From the NCBI GenBank assembly GCA_963837265.1, contig CAWIMQ010000006.1:248001-312000 (forward strand): DNA of 64,000 nucleotides. The letters run 5' to 3'. The translations under genes were made by a program, and so were the position numbers. Source of the stretch: DATBLE01 sp963837265 (lineage in GTDB: Bacteria; Actinomycetota; Thermoleophilia; Gaiellales; Gaiellaceae). The notes beneath the pieces were generated by a model, which was not told where the DNA came from, did no database searches, and saw only the letters and a program-made list of their open reading frames with translations. Below are positions 50,301 through 59,955 of this stretch, piece after piece. Position 1 is the stretch's first letter; every line of letters starts with the position of its first letter.

Positions 50301-50684
50301 TCAGCGCGCGAAGCGCCCGACCAGGCGCGCGCGGGCGAGCACCTTCCCGCCCGCACCGAGGGCGCGCATCGTGAAGACGTAGCGATGGACGCCGCTACCC
50401 GGAGGCGGGCAGGGTCCGGTGTATCCGCGGGCTCCGAGGCTGTTGACGCCTTCGGTGACCGCATGCCCGCGATAGCCGGCGGCGAGGCCCCTGACGGCGA
50501 CCGGAATCCGGCGCACGTCCCAGTGCACGAAGCCGTGTGCGTCGACATCCACCACCTTCAGCGAAAGCGACCGCGTCCCCCGCGGCGGCACGGTCCAGCG
50601 GAGCGGCGGCGAGACGTTCCGGCCGTCGCAGGTGTAGGCCTCCGGAATCACCCCGCCGCCGTGGAACGAGGCGCTCGTCAGCAC
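50301..50684 (-). CDS. YbhB/YbcL (PEBP-like) protein
   Basis: The 127-aa protein shows LTSASFHGGGVIPEAYTCDG, NVSPPLRWTVPPRGTRSL, VDVDAHGFVHWDVRRIP and YTGPCPPPGSGVHRYVF, the PEBP fold with its ligand pocket. GTG 50684 is the best start; the frame upstream runs into the repeat. A TAGTCT box lies about 30 bases upstream. It converges with the rhomboid gene one base away. Confidence 0.85.
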   Translation of the reverse strand: MLTSASFHGGGVIPEAYTCDGRNVSPPLRWTVPPRGTRSLSLKVVDVDAHGFVHWDVRRIPVAVRGLAAGYRGHAVTEGVNSLGARGYTGPCPPPGSGVHRYVFTMRALGAGGKVLARARLVGRFAR

Positions 50685-50736
50685 GAACGCAACGAGAAAC
50701 CCGCGACCACGATCGGAGACTAGCCACCCGCGCCCG

Positions 50737-50974
50737 CGCCCGACCTGCGCGGGCGCGGCCCGACCAGGCCCGCCGAGAGCAGAGGCGACGCGAGCGAAGC
50801 GAGCGAGCGAAAGGAGAGGGGCATCGGGGAGAACCACGGGTTCTCCCCGACCGTCGCCGCGCCCGACCTGGCGGGCGCGGCCCACAACCGCTTGCCGTCA
50901 GGAGGCGACGCGAGCGAAGCGAGCGAGCAAAAGGAGAGGGGCATCGGGGAGAACCACGGGTTCTCCCCGAACTA
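50737..50974 (+). repeat. Two tandem copies of the ~120-bp palindromic repeat
   Basis: The two units are offset by exactly 120 bases, with near-identical CGACGCGAGCGAAGCGAGCG, AAGGAGAGGGGCATCGGGGA and the stem GGGGAGAACC-ACG-GGTTCTCCCC (50827-50849; 50947-50969). The second copy ends right after the ppdK stop. It shares motifs with the other copies, and fills the space between YbhB and ppdK. Otherwise this stretch has no gene. Confidence 0.85.
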
Positions 50975-53572
50975 CTAGCCGCCGGCGACCGCGGCGTGCA
51001 CGCCGGCCTCGGTCAGCGCCGCCTGCGCGGCGGCGAGGCGGGCAACCGGCACCCGGTAGGGCGAGCAGGACACGTAATCGAGCCCGATCCGGTGGCAGAA
51101 CGCCACCGAGCGAGGCTCGCCGCCGTGCTCGCCGCAGATCCCCATCTTCAGGCCGTCCCTCGCCTCTCGCCCGCGCTCGACGGCGATCCGCATCAGGTCG
51201 CCGACGCCTTCCTCGTCGAGCACCTCGAACGGGTTCCGCTCGAGCACTCCGGTCTCGAGGTAGCGCGTGAGGAACTTGCCCTCGGCGTCGTCGCGCGAGA
51301 AGCCGAGCGCCGTCTGGGTGAGGTCGTTCGTGCCGAAGGAGTAGAAGTCGGCGTGCTCGGCGATCTCGCCGGCGCGGATGCACGCCCGCGGCAGCTCGAT
51401 CATCGTCCCGACCAGGTACTCGAGGTCGCCTTCCTCGGCGGCAACCCTCACCGTGAGCTCGCGCAGCCTGCGCAGCTCCTCGCCGAAGCCGACGAGCGGG
51501 TGCATGATCTCGACGACGGGCGCGTCGCCGGTGCGGTCGCGCACGGCGATCGCGGCGCGAACGATCGCCCGCACCTGCATCTCGTAGATCTCGGGGTACA
51601 TCAGGCCCAGCCGGCAGCCGCGGGTGCCGAGCATCGGGTTCGCCTCGTGGAGCGACCGGATCCGGTCGCGCATCTGCTGGTCGGCCGTGTCCGCCTCGGA
51701 GGGCAGGAACTCGTGCAGCGGCGGGTCGAGCAGGCGGATCGTCACCGGCAGGCCGGCCATCGCCTCGAAGATTCCCTCGAAGTCGTGCTGCTGGTGCGGA
51801 AGCAGCCGGTCGAGCGCCGCCCGCCGGTCGTCCTCCGCGGAGGCGAGGATCATCTCCTGGACGATCGGCAGCCGCTCCTCGCCGAAGAACATGTGCTCCG
51901 TGCGGCACAGCCCGATGCCCTGGGCGCCGAACTCGCGCGCGCGGGCCGCGTCCTCGGGCGTGTCCGCGTTCGCGCGCACGTCGAGCCGCCGGAGATCGTC
52001 GGCCCACTGGAGGACGGTCTGGAAGTCCTCGTTGATCCGGGGCGGGACGAGCTCGACCGGGCCGACGATCACGCGGCCGGTGCCGCCGTCGATCGTGATC
52101 ACGTCGCCCTCGGAGAGCTCGTGGTCGCCGATCCTGGCCGTCCCGGCCGCAGCGTCGAGCGAGAGCCCCTCACAGCCGGCCACGCAGGGCTTGCCCATGC
52201 CGCGCGCGACGACGGCCGCGTGCGAGGTCATGCCGCCGTGCGCGGTCAGGATCCCCTGGGCGTGGATCATCCCGTTGATGTCGTCGGGGGTGGTCTCCCA
52301 GCGGACGAGGATGACGTCCTCGCCCGCCAGCCCGCGGGCCTCGGCGGTGTCGGCGTCGAAGACGATCGCGCCGACTGCCGCGCCGGGTGAAGCGTTCAGG
52401 CCCTTCGCCGCCACGTCGAGCTGCGCCTTCGGGTCGAGCATCGGGTGCAGGAGCTGATCGAGCTGGGCGGGATCGATCCGGGCGACGGCCTCCTCGCGCG
52501 AGATCAGGCGCTCGCCGACCATGTCCACCGCCGCCTTCAGCGCCGCCGCCGCCGTCCGCTTGGCGGTCCGGGTCTGGAGCAGGTAGAGCGTCCCGTCCTC
52601 GACCGTGAACTCGACGTCCTGCATGTCCCGGTAGTGCTCCTCGAGGCGCTCCATCATCGCCGCGAACCGGTCGTAGGCATCCGGAAGCGTCTCGTGCATC
52701 CGTGCGATCGGCTCGGGGGTGCGAATGCCGGCGACGACGTCCTCGCCCTGCGCGTTCGCGAGGAACTCGCCGAAGAGGCCCCGCTCGCCGGTCGACGGGT
52801 CGCGGGTGAACGCGACGCCGGTCGCCGACGTGTCGCCCTTGTTCCCGAAGACCATCTGGACGACGTTGACCGCGGTGCCGAGATCGTCGGGGATGTCGTG
52901 CGCGCGGCGGTAGACCCGCGCCCTCGGCGTCTCCCAGGAGCGGAAGACCGCCTCAACCGCGCGCCGGAGTTGCTCGCGCGCCTCCTGGGGGAACGGCCGT
53001 CCGAGCTCCTCCTCGTAGATCGCCTTGAACCGGCCGACGAGCCCGGCCAGGTCGTCGGCACTCAGCTGGACGTCCTGGTCCACCCCGCGCTCGCGCTTCA
53101 GCGCCGAGAGCTCCTCCTCGAAGCGGTGCCCGTCGATTCCGTCCACGGTCTCGCCGTACATCTGGATCAGCCGCCGGTACGAGTCGTAGGCGAAGCGCCT
53201 GTTCCCGGTGGTCTCCGCCAGGCCCTCGACCGACTCGTCGTCGAGCCCGACGTTCAGGATCGAGTCCATCATCCCGGGCATCGAGATCGCCGCTCCCGAG
53301 CGCACCGAGACGAGCAGCGGCTCGCGGCGGTCGCCGAAGCGCTTGCCGGATCGCGCCTCCAGCCGGCCGACGTGCTCCCCGACCTCCTCGTCGAGGCCGT
53401 CGGGCACCTCGCCGCCCGCGCGCATGTACGCACGGCAGGCTTCGGTCGTGATCGTGAAGCCGGCCGGCACGGGCACGCCGAGCTGCGTCATCTCCGCCAG
53501 CCCGACCCCCTTGCCTCCGAGGAGCTCTCGCCCCCCGTCGCACGGCTCGTCGAAGTCGTACACGTAACGCAT
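50975..53572 (-). CDS. ppdK: Pyruvate phosphate dikinase
   Basis: PPDK interconverts pyruvate, ATP and Pi with PEP, AMP and PPi. The 865-aa protein has the ATP-grasp nucleotide-binding region (LLGGKGVGLAEMTQLGVPVP), the phosphohistidine domain with the catalytic His and the regulatory Thr in AHGGMTSHAAVVARGMGKPC, and a C-terminal TIM barrel (GLCRTEHMFF, FGTNDLTQTALG, CGEHGGEPRSV). The ATG at 53572 is chosen; longer frames add a non-conserved extension. Its regulator lies 1 kb away. Confidence 0.96.
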   Translation of the reverse strand: MRYVYDFDEPCDGGRELLGGKGVGLAEMTQLGVPVPAGFTITTEACRAYMRAGGEVPDGLDEEVGEHVGRLEARSGKRFGDRREPLLVSVRSGAAISMPGMMDSILNVGLDDESVEGLAETTGNRRFAYDSYRRLIQMYGETVDGIDGHRFEEELSALKRERGVDQDVQLSADDLAGLVGRFKAIYEEELGRPFPQEAREQLRRAVEAVFRSWETPRARVYRRAHDIPDDLGTAVNVVQMVFGNKGDTSATGVAFTRDPSTGERGLFGEFLANAQGEDVVAGIRTPEPIARMHETLPDAYDRFAAMMERLEEHYRDMQDVEFTVEDGTLYLLQTRTAKRTAAAALKAAVDMVGERLISREEAVARIDPAQLDQLLHPMLDPKAQLDVAAKGLNASPGAAVGAIVFDADTAEARGLAGEDVILVRWETTPDDINGMIHAQGILTAHGGMTSHAAVVARGMGKPCVAGCEGLSLDAAAGTARIGDHELSEGDVITIDGGTGRVIVGPVELVPPRINEDFQTVLQWADDLRRLDVRANADTPEDAARAREFGAQGIGLCRTEHMFFGEERLPIVQEMILASAEDDRRAALDRLLPHQQHDFEGIFEAMAGLPVTIRLLDPPLHEFLPSEADTADQQMRDRIRSLHEANPMLGTRGCRLGLMYPEIYEMQVRAIVRAAIAVRDRTGDAPVVEIMHPLVGFGEELRRLRELTVRVAAEEGDLEYLVGTMIELPRACIRAGEIAEHADFYSFGTNDLTQTALGFSRDDAEGKFLTRYLETGVLERNPFEVLDEEGVGDLMRIAVERGREARDGLKMGICGEHGGEPRSVAFCHRIGLDYVSCSPYRVPVARLAAAQAALTEAGVHAAVAGG

Positions 53573-53711
53573 CGCGCCGGCAATCTTGTCACGTAGCGGG
53601 CGCGCAGGAACGGTTCCAGCGGACACGAGACCTCCCGGGGTAGACAGCTCGATTCTCCGGACCGGTCGAGCGCGCGCATCCGAGGCAGGCCGGAGTCTCC
53701 CTTCGGACAAC

Positions 53712-53717
53712 TACTAT
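53712..53717 (+). promoter_or_regulatory. -10-like box for leaderless peptidase E gene
   Basis: TACTAT ends six bases before GTG 53724, with no ribosome binding site. This is the clearest TANNNT-N6-start arrangement in the window. Confidence 0.5.
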
Positions 53718-53723
53718 CGTCCG

Positions 53724-54395
53724 GTGGCGAAGCGGCACATCGTCGCGATCGGAGGGGGCGGCACGCCCGACGCGGTGATCGACGCCGTGCTCGCGCTCGC
53801 GTCGCGGCGCCCTCCCCACGTGCTCTACGTCGGGACCGCGAGCGCCGAGGACCCGTGGTTCACCCTGAAGACGTACGAGCGCTTCCGCGGCCGGGCCGAG
53901 CTGCGGCACCTCGAGTTCTTCCCGTGGCCGCCCGAAGACCTCCGCGCCCTCGCGCTCGCCCAGGACGTGATCTGGGTGGGCGGGGGCAACACCGCGAACA
54001 TGCTCGCGATCTGGCGGGTGCACGGCTTCGACCGGATCCTCCGCGAGGCCTGGGAGCACGGGGTCGTCCTCGCCGGCGGCAGCGCGGGGATGATCTGCTG
54101 GTTCGAGGCGGGCGTGACCGACTCGTTCGGGCCCCAGCTCGAGGGGATGCGCGACGGGCTCGGCTTCCTGCCCGGAAGCGCCTGCCCGCACTGGGACGAC
54201 GAGGAGAACCGGCGGCCCGTGTACACGAGGCTCGTCGCGGAGGGCTTCCCGGCCGGCTACGCCGCCGACTCCGGCGTCGGCCTGCACTTTGCCGGCACCG
54301 AGCTCGTCGAGGTGCTCACCGACCGGGAGGCGGCGACTGGCTACCGGATCGAGCCGGGGACGGAGACGCGGCTGCCGGCGCGCCTGGTCGGCTAG
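53724..54395 (+). CDS. Peptidase E-like (S51) protein
   Basis: This 223-aa protein belongs to the S51/PepE type of class I glutamine-amidotransferase-like enzymes. It shows HIVAIGGGGTPD, VIWVGGGNTANMLAIWRVHG and the nucleophile elbow VLAGGSAGMICWFEAGVTDSF. Relatives cleave Asp-X dipeptides or are cyanophycinase-like; specificity is unclear. It is divergent from ppdK and shares a CTAG end with a small membrane protein gene. Confidence 0.85.
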   Translation: MAKRHIVAIGGGGTPDAVIDAVLALASRRPPHVLYVGTASAEDPWFTLKTYERFRGRAELRHLEFFPWPPEDLRALALAQDVIWVGGGNTANMLAIWRVHGFDRILREAWEHGVVLAGGSAGMICWFEAGVTDSFGPQLEGMRDGLGFLPGSACPHWDDEENRRPVYTRLVAEGFPAGYAADSGVGLHFAGTELVEVLTDREAATGYRIEPGTETRLPARLVG

Positions 54396-54550
54396 CGCCG
54401 CCGCCTCGCCCGGAACTCGGCCGCCCATGCGAGTGCCCGCAACCCGACCCAGATCGGCGTGAGCAGGACGTAGAAGATGAGCATCCCGGCCGCGAGCTCG
54501 ACCGACCAGAAGACCCACCGCCAGATCGGGATGCGCTGCCCGGGCTTCAC
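54392..54550 (-). CDS. 52-aa single-pass membrane protein coupled to the PPDK regulator gene
   Basis: From GTG 54550 the frame encodes KPGQRIPIWRWVFWSVELAA, a hydrophobic helix (AGMLIFYVLLTPIWVGLRAL) and a basic end (EFRARRRR). The start overlaps the regulator stop as GTGA. It shares its CTAG end with peptidase E. No family is recognised; an internal positive tail suggests a cytosolic C-terminus. Confidence 0.55.
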   Translation of the reverse strand: MKPGQRIPIWRWVFWSVELAAGMLIFYVLLTPIWVGLRALAWAAEFRARRRR

Positions 54551-55443
54551 GCGCCTGCGGGCTTCCGCTGCTCGACCAGCTTGATCACGCGCGATGCGGT
54601 CTCCTCGATCGAGAGCTCGGTGATGTCGAGCACCGGGCAGCCGAGGCGGCGGTGAACCGCGTTCGCCTGGTCGAGCTCTCCGTAGATGTCGATGAGCTCC
54701 GCGTAGGCCCGCGGTGAGGCCCGCATCTGGCGGATCCGCTCCTGCCGGATCTCGGCGAGCCTGCTCGCGTCGATCGTCAGTCCGACGATCTTCCCGGAAT
54801 CGATCTCGAACAGCTCTCCGGGCGGCTCGATGCCGTTGACTACCGGGACGTTGGCGGTCTTGTAGCCCATGTAGCCGAGGTATATGGAGAGCGGCGTCTT
54901 GGACGTGCGCGAGACGCCGACGAGGACGATGTCAGCTGCGGGGAGGCCGCCGCCGATGCCGTCGTCGAACTTGACCGCGAACTCGATCGCCGCGATTCGC
55001 CGGAAGTAGGCGGAGTCCAGCGGGTAGCGGACGCCGGGGGCCATCCGCGCCGCCTGGCCCGAGATCTTCGCGATCGAGGCGAGCGGGGGCCCCAGGATGT
55101 CGCAGTAGTGGAGCTTCGCGCGGCGACAGAAGTCGCGCATCGCGTCCCGCAGCTCAGGCTCGACGATCGTGTACACGACGACGGCCGGCCGGCCCTTCGC
55201 ACGATCCACGACCAGGCGGAGGTCGTCGACCGTCTCGACGCGCGGATGGCGGATCTCCTCGAACAGCTGCTCGGGGAACTGCGCCTCGAGCGCCGCCACG
55301 AGGCGCGTCGCGGTCTCGCCGGTGGCGTCCGAGACGATGTGCAGCTCGACGGGCGGGGCCGCGACGCTTCCGGCGTCACGAGATCGTCTCGCGCCAGGGC
55401 TGACAGCTTCGCTGTCGCCTGTGTGCTCGGCTTCGTCTCTCAT
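54547..55443 (-). CDS. Pyruvate,phosphate dikinase regulatory protein (bifunctional kinase/pyrophosphorylase)
   Basis: This 298-aa DUF299 protein phosphorylates a Thr next to PPDK's catalytic His to switch it off, and removes that phosphate with Pi to reactivate it. It shows VELHIVSDATGETATRLVAAL, the P-loop VGVSRTSKTPLSIYLGYMGY, and the late NGIEPPGELFEIDSGKIVGL. The first ~30 residues are a non-conserved extension. It lies one gene from ppdK, both leftward, with peptidase E between on the other strand. Confidence 0.93.
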   Translation of the reverse strand: MRDEAEHTGDSEAVSPGARRSRDAGSVAAPPVELHIVSDATGETATRLVAALEAQFPEQLFEEIRHPRVETVDDLRLVVDRAKGRPAVVVYTIVEPELRDAMRDFCRRAKLHYCDILGPPLASIAKISGQAARMAPGVRYPLDSAYFRRIAAIEFAVKFDDGIGGGLPAADIVLVGVSRTSKTPLSIYLGYMGYKTANVPVVNGIEPPGELFEIDSGKIVGLTIDASRLAEIRQERIRQMRASPRAYAELIDIYGELDQANAVHRRLGCPVLDITELSIEETASRVIKLVEQRKPAGA

Positions 55444-55482
55444 CTCACCATGTTCTCAGGTGGATCGGGGAAACTTGCATCC

Positions 55483-56204
<722 letters not shown>

Positions 56205-56208
<4 letters not shown>

Positions 56209-57509
56209 GCTTCCGCCTGCGGGTCACCCTGCTCGCGGCCGCCGCCGTCGCGGCCGCGGTCGCGGCCGCCTCCGGCGTCGTCTACGTGGTCGTCCGCCAC
56301 CAGCTCCTCGGCGAGGTCGACTCGAGCCTCGTCAGCCGCGCCCACGACTTCGTCGAGCATCCAGGGCCCGCCTTCGGGCCCGGCTACGTCCCCCTCGGCC
56401 CCCGCGCGACCTTCGGCGGGCCGCCGACCTACCTGCAGGTGATCGCCTCCAACGGGGCGGGCGCGGCCGTTCCGCTCCCGGGGCTCGACCGGGCGAAGCG
56501 CGTTGCGGCGCAGGGAGGCGCGCCGTTCTTCTCCCAGGGCACGGTGCAAGGCGTCCACGTGCGCGTCTACTCCGCGCAGGTCGGCGACGGCTTCAGCGTC
56601 CAGGTCGCAAGGTCGCTCGGCGAGGTGGACCACACGCTCCACCGGCTCCGCCTCTTCCTCCTGTTCATCGGGCTCGGCGGCGTCGGCACCGCGAGCGCGC
56701 TCGGCCTGCTCGTCGGGCACGCCGCGATCAGGCCGGTCGGCAGCCTGACGAGCGTGGCCGAGGAGGTGACCGCGACGCGCGACCTCTCCCGCCGGATCGA
56801 GGCCGGCTCACGCGACGAGCTCGGCCGGCTCGCCTCGGCGTTCAACGAGATGCTCGGCGCGCTCGACGCGTCGGTCCGCGCTCAGCGTCAGCTCGTCGCC
56901 GACGCCTCGCACGAGCTGCGCACGCCGCTGGCCAGCCTGCGCACGAACATCGAGGTGCTCGCAGGCGGGAAGCGGTTGCCTCCCGGCGAGCGGCAGAAGC
57001 TCCTGGCCGACGTGATCGCCCAGGTCGAGGAGCTCACCAGCCTGGTCGGCGACCTGGTCGAGATCGACCGCGAGCGCGCCCCCGACACCGAGGACGTGAG
57101 CCTCGACGACCTCGTTGCCGATGCGGTCGCCCGGGCTCGCATGCGCGCGCCGGCGGTCGAGTTCCGCACCGATCTGGAACCGACGATCGTGCGGGCCTCT
57201 CCCGGCCAGATCGACCGCGCCGTGTCCAACCTGCTCGACAACGCCGCGAAGTGGTCACGGACGGTGGACATCCGGGTCGCCGGCCCCGAGGTCGTCGTCC
57301 GGGACCACGGCCCCGGAATCGGGACCGACGACCTTCCCCACGTGTTCGACCGCTTCTACCGGGCGGCCTCGGCCCGGAACCTCCCGGGCTCCGGCCTCGG
57401 CCTCGCGATCGTCCGCCAGATCGCGCAGTCGCACGGCGGGGAAGTGAGCGCCGAGAACGCCGCCGACGGGGGCGCCGTCTTCCGGCTACGGTTGCCTCTC
57501 CAGTCTTAG
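56205..57509 (+). CDS. Sensor histidine kinase (MprB-like)
   Basis: The 434-aa kinase has an N-terminal membrane helix (LLAAAAVAAAVAAASGVVYV), a periplasmic sensor (about 35-140), a second helix, a HAMP domain (RPVGSLTSVAEEVTATRDLS), HisKA with the phospho-His in ADASHELRTPLASLRTN, and the ATPase motifs SNLLDNAAKWS, VRDHGPGIG and GSGLGLAIVRQIAQSHGG. It is paired with the response regulator before it (ATGA overlap). Confidence 0.94.
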
Positions 57510-57542
57510 GCTTCTCTCAGCCACGGCTGCGAGAATCCGGGT

Positions 57543-57932
57543 GTGAGCAGAACCGTCCTGATCGCCGCCCTCGCCGCGTCGGTCCTCGCGGTCGGGGTGA
57601 TCGCCGCCCTGACGGTAACCGTGATCGTCCACGACGATGGTGGTGGCCGTGTCGCCGTGCGGATGCAGGCTGCGCCGGTCTCGCCGCCCCTCGCGCCCGG
57701 GCAGGGCCAGAGGACGCTCCCCGGCCTCGGCCCCGGCCTGCTCCCCGGCCTCGGGCCGGGCATGCGTCAGGTCCTGCCGCGCCCGCAGCTCACCCCCGGC
57801 CCGCTGCAGGGGCTTCGCGCCTGCCTCCAGAAGCAGGGGCTGGCCCTGCCCCGGACCGGCTCTTCCCTCGACCCGCAGAAGCTGCGGAGCGCTCTGCAGA
57901 GCTGCCTCGGCTCCCTCCAGGGCACTCGCTAG
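57543..57932 (+). CDS. Membrane-anchored or secreted Pro/Gly/Leu-rich hypothetical protein
   Basis: The 129-aa protein has one N-terminal hydrophobic helix (TVLIAALAASVLAVGVIAAL), a low-complexity Gly/Pro/Leu segment (LPGLGPGLLPGLGPGM), and a C-terminal region with two Cys (ACLQKQGLALP, QSCLGSLQG) that could form a disulfide outside the cell. It lies just after the two-component system and may be part of its sensing or regulon. No family is recognised. Confidence 0.6.
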   Translation: MSRTVLIAALAASVLAVGVIAALTVTVIVHDDGGGRVAVRMQAAPVSPPLAPGQGQRTLPGLGPGLLPGLGPGMRQVLPRPQLTPGPLQGLRACLQKQGLALPRTGSSLDPQKLRSALQSCLGSLQGTR

Positions 57933-57946
57933 GCGCGGCGGCGGGT

Positions 57947-57952
57947 TAACGT
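57947..57952 (+). promoter_or_regulatory. -10-like box for glyS
   Basis: TAACGT lies eight bases before the ATG at 57961, with no ribosome binding site in between. Confidence 0.35.
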
Positions 57953-57960
57953 GTCCGCCC

Positions 57961-59334
57961 ATGGCGGACGCCGTCACGATGGACAAGATCGTCTCGCTCT
58001 GCCGACGGCGCGGCTTCGTCTTCCCGTCCTCGGAGATCTACGGCGGCCTCGGCTCGGCATACGACTACGGCCACTACGGCGTCCTGGCGAAGAACAACGT
58101 CAAGGCCCGGTGGCTCGAGGCGATGATCCAGGAGCGGGAAGACATCGTCGCGATCGACTCGGCGATCGTCCTCAACCCCCGCGTCTGGGAGGCATCCGGG
58201 CACGTTGCAGGCTACTCCGACCCGCTTGTCGACTGCCGCACCTGCAAGCTCCGGTTCCGCGCCGACCACATCGACGATCCGGAGCACGACGAGGTTCGGT
58301 GCGGCCGCAGGCCGAGCAAGCGACCGGGCGAGGCAGAGGAGTGCGATCTCACCGAGCCACGGCAGTTCAACCTCATGCTCTCGACCCGTCTCGGAGCCGT
58401 CGAGGAGGCGGGCTCGCTCGCCTATCTGCGGCCGGAGACGGCGCAGGGCATCTTCGTCAACTTCAAGAACGTGCTCCAGGTCGCCCGCCGCCGTCCGCCG
58501 TTCGGGATCGCCCAGGTCGGGAAGTCGTTCCGGAACGAGATCACTCCGGGTAACTTCCTCTTCCGGACCCGCGAGTTCGAGCAGATGGAGATGGAGTTCT
58601 TCGTCCCGCCGGCGGAAGCGGAGCGCTGGCACCGGTACTGGATCGAGGAGCGACGCGACTGGTACCTCCGGTACGGCCTGCGCGAGAGCCACCTGCGGGT
58701 TCGCGCGCACGGGCCCGAGGAGCTCTCCCACTACTCGCGCGCGACCAGCGACATCGAGTACCTCTTCCCGATCGGCTGGTCGGAGCTGGAGGGGATCGCC
58801 AACCGGGGCGACTTCGACCTCACGCAGCACTCGGAGCACTCGGGAACGAAGCTCGAGTACGTCGGCCCCAACGGCGAGGAGCGCTACGTGCCGCACGTGA
58901 TCGAGCCCGCCGGAGGCCCCGACCGGGCGCTGCTCGCGTTCCTGGTCGACGCCTACGACGAGGAGGAGGTCGCCGGCCGGGAGCGGACGGTGCTCCGCCT
59001 CCACCCCGCGATCGCACCGGTGAAGGCGGCGGTGCTCCCCCTGATCGCCAAGGACTCGGAAATGGTCGAGAAGGCCCGCGCGCTGTACGAGGAGCTGCGC
59101 CTCGACGTCATGGTCGAGTACGACGAGGGCGGCGCGATCGGCCGCCGGTACCGCCGCCAGGACGAGATCGGCACGCCGTTCGCCTTCACGGTCGACGAGC
59201 AGACGCTCGAGGACGGCACGGTCACGATCCGCGACCGGGACTCGCTCGCGCAGGAGCGAATCGCAATCGCCCAGGTGGGCGCCCGCCTCGCAGGCGAGCT
59301 GCGCAAGCCCTGGACGACCCCGAAGACCGCCTGA
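57961..59334 (+). CDS. glyS: Glycyl-tRNA synthetase, alpha2 type
   Basis: This 457-aa class II synthetase charges tRNA-Gly. It begins KIVSLCRRRGFVFPSSEIYG and contains motif 1/2 segments (LRPETAQGIFVNFKNV, FRNEITPGNFLFRTREFEQ) and the ERTVLRLHPAIAPVKAAVLP start of the anticodon domain. A Cys-rich insertion (DCRTCKLRFRAD, VRCGRR) may bind zinc. It is the archaeal/eukaryotic-like alpha2 form, usual in actinobacteria. Confidence 0.95.
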   Translation: MADAVTMDKIVSLCRRRGFVFPSSEIYGGLGSAYDYGHYGVLAKNNVKARWLEAMIQEREDIVAIDSAIVLNPRVWEASGHVAGYSDPLVDCRTCKLRFRADHIDDPEHDEVRCGRRPSKRPGEAEECDLTEPRQFNLMLSTRLGAVEEAGSLAYLRPETAQGIFVNFKNVLQVARRRPPFGIAQVGKSFRNEITPGNFLFRTREFEQMEMEFFVPPAEAERWHRYWIEERRDWYLRYGLRESHLRVRAHGPEELSHYSRATSDIEYLFPIGWSELEGIANRGDFDLTQHSEHSGTKLEYVGPNGEERYVPHVIEPAGGPDRALLAFLVDAYDEEEVAGRERTVLRLHPAIAPVKAAVLPLIAKDSEMVEKARALYEELRLDVMVEYDEGGAIGRRYRRQDEIGTPFAFTVDEQTLEDGTVTIRDRDSLAQERIAIAQVGARLAGELRKPWTTPKTA

Positions 59335-59532
59335 AACAGTCACGCCCGAGGGACAGTCCCTGCAACACCCTGTCCACAGGGCGGGTAACGCGGCCGCGCG
59401 GCCGACGAGCCGCCCTCACCCGGCTGGGCTGTGGACAGCCGGTCACAGTCGCCGACGGTGAGTTCCGCATCCGCAAGCGGTTTTTCGAGCTGCGAGGGAC
59501 TGTCCCTGAGGCACGTGCCGGAGGGACGTGCC
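59335..59532. other. glyS/GNAT intergenic region rich in palindromes and DnaA-box-like sites
   Basis: Two self-palindromes GGGACAGTCCC (near 59351) and GGGACTGTCCC (near 59496) bracket the region. CTGTCCACAG (59370-59379) and CTGTGGACAG (59429-59438) are inverted copies of an actinobacterial DnaA-box-like sequence. A weak CCGC...GCGG-TTTTT (59470-59485) could be the glyS terminator. Confidence 0.45.
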
Positions 59533-59537
59533 TCAGG
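59505..59537. terminator. 12-bp stem overlapping the GNAT stop
   Basis: CCTGAGGCACGT (59505-59516) pairs perfectly with ACGTGCCTCAGG (59526-59537) over a 9-base loop. The GNAT stop codon is inside the stem. It sits between converging transcripts and may end both. Confidence 0.55.
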
Positions 59538-59955
59538 GAGGCGGCGGGCGCTCCATCATGCGCTCGTTCGGGGGCCCGAAGCCGAAGCGGCCGTACAGAT
59601 CCTGGGCGTCGCACGTGTGCAGCACCCAGCGCAGTCCGGAGAGCGGGCCGCTCTCGATCATCTCCCGCACGAGCGCCACGCCGAGACCGTGGCCGCGGTG
59701 CTCGGGCAGGACGTACACGTCTGCGAGGTAGACGAGCGCGACTCCGTCGGTGAACGCCCGGCAGAATCCCACCTGCTCGCCGCCGCGGTAGAGCCCGACG
59801 ACCCGCGCTGCCTCCCGCACGAGACGCCCGACCGTTGCCCGCGGCCGGCCTTCGGCCCAATACGACTCGTTCGCGAGGTACTCGTGGACCGCGTCGACAT
59901 CGACGCGTCCGGGGTCGTCGTCCAGCTCGTAGCCGCCTTCGAGCTGCCGGATCAT
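59533..59955 (-). CDS. GNAT-family N-acetyltransferase
   Basis: This 140-aa enzyme shows DVYVLPEHRGHGLGVALVRE (acetyl-CoA loop) and the C-terminal DAQDLYGRFGFGPPNERMMER. It resembles small GNATs whose substrate is unknown. Its ATG overlaps the recO stop (ATGA), so the two are coupled. Confidence 0.88.
   Translation of the reverse strand: MIRQLEGGYELDDDPGRVDVDAVHEYLANESYWAEGRPRATVGRLVREAARVVGLYRGGEQVGFCRAFTDGVALVYLADVYVLPEHRGHGLGVALVREMIESGPLSGLRWVLHTCDAQDLYGRFGFGPPNERMMERPPPP

Noticed and set aside
59341..59540. Chromosome origin
   Set aside because: Only two DnaA-box-like sites and no dnaA, dnaN or AT-rich unwinding region.
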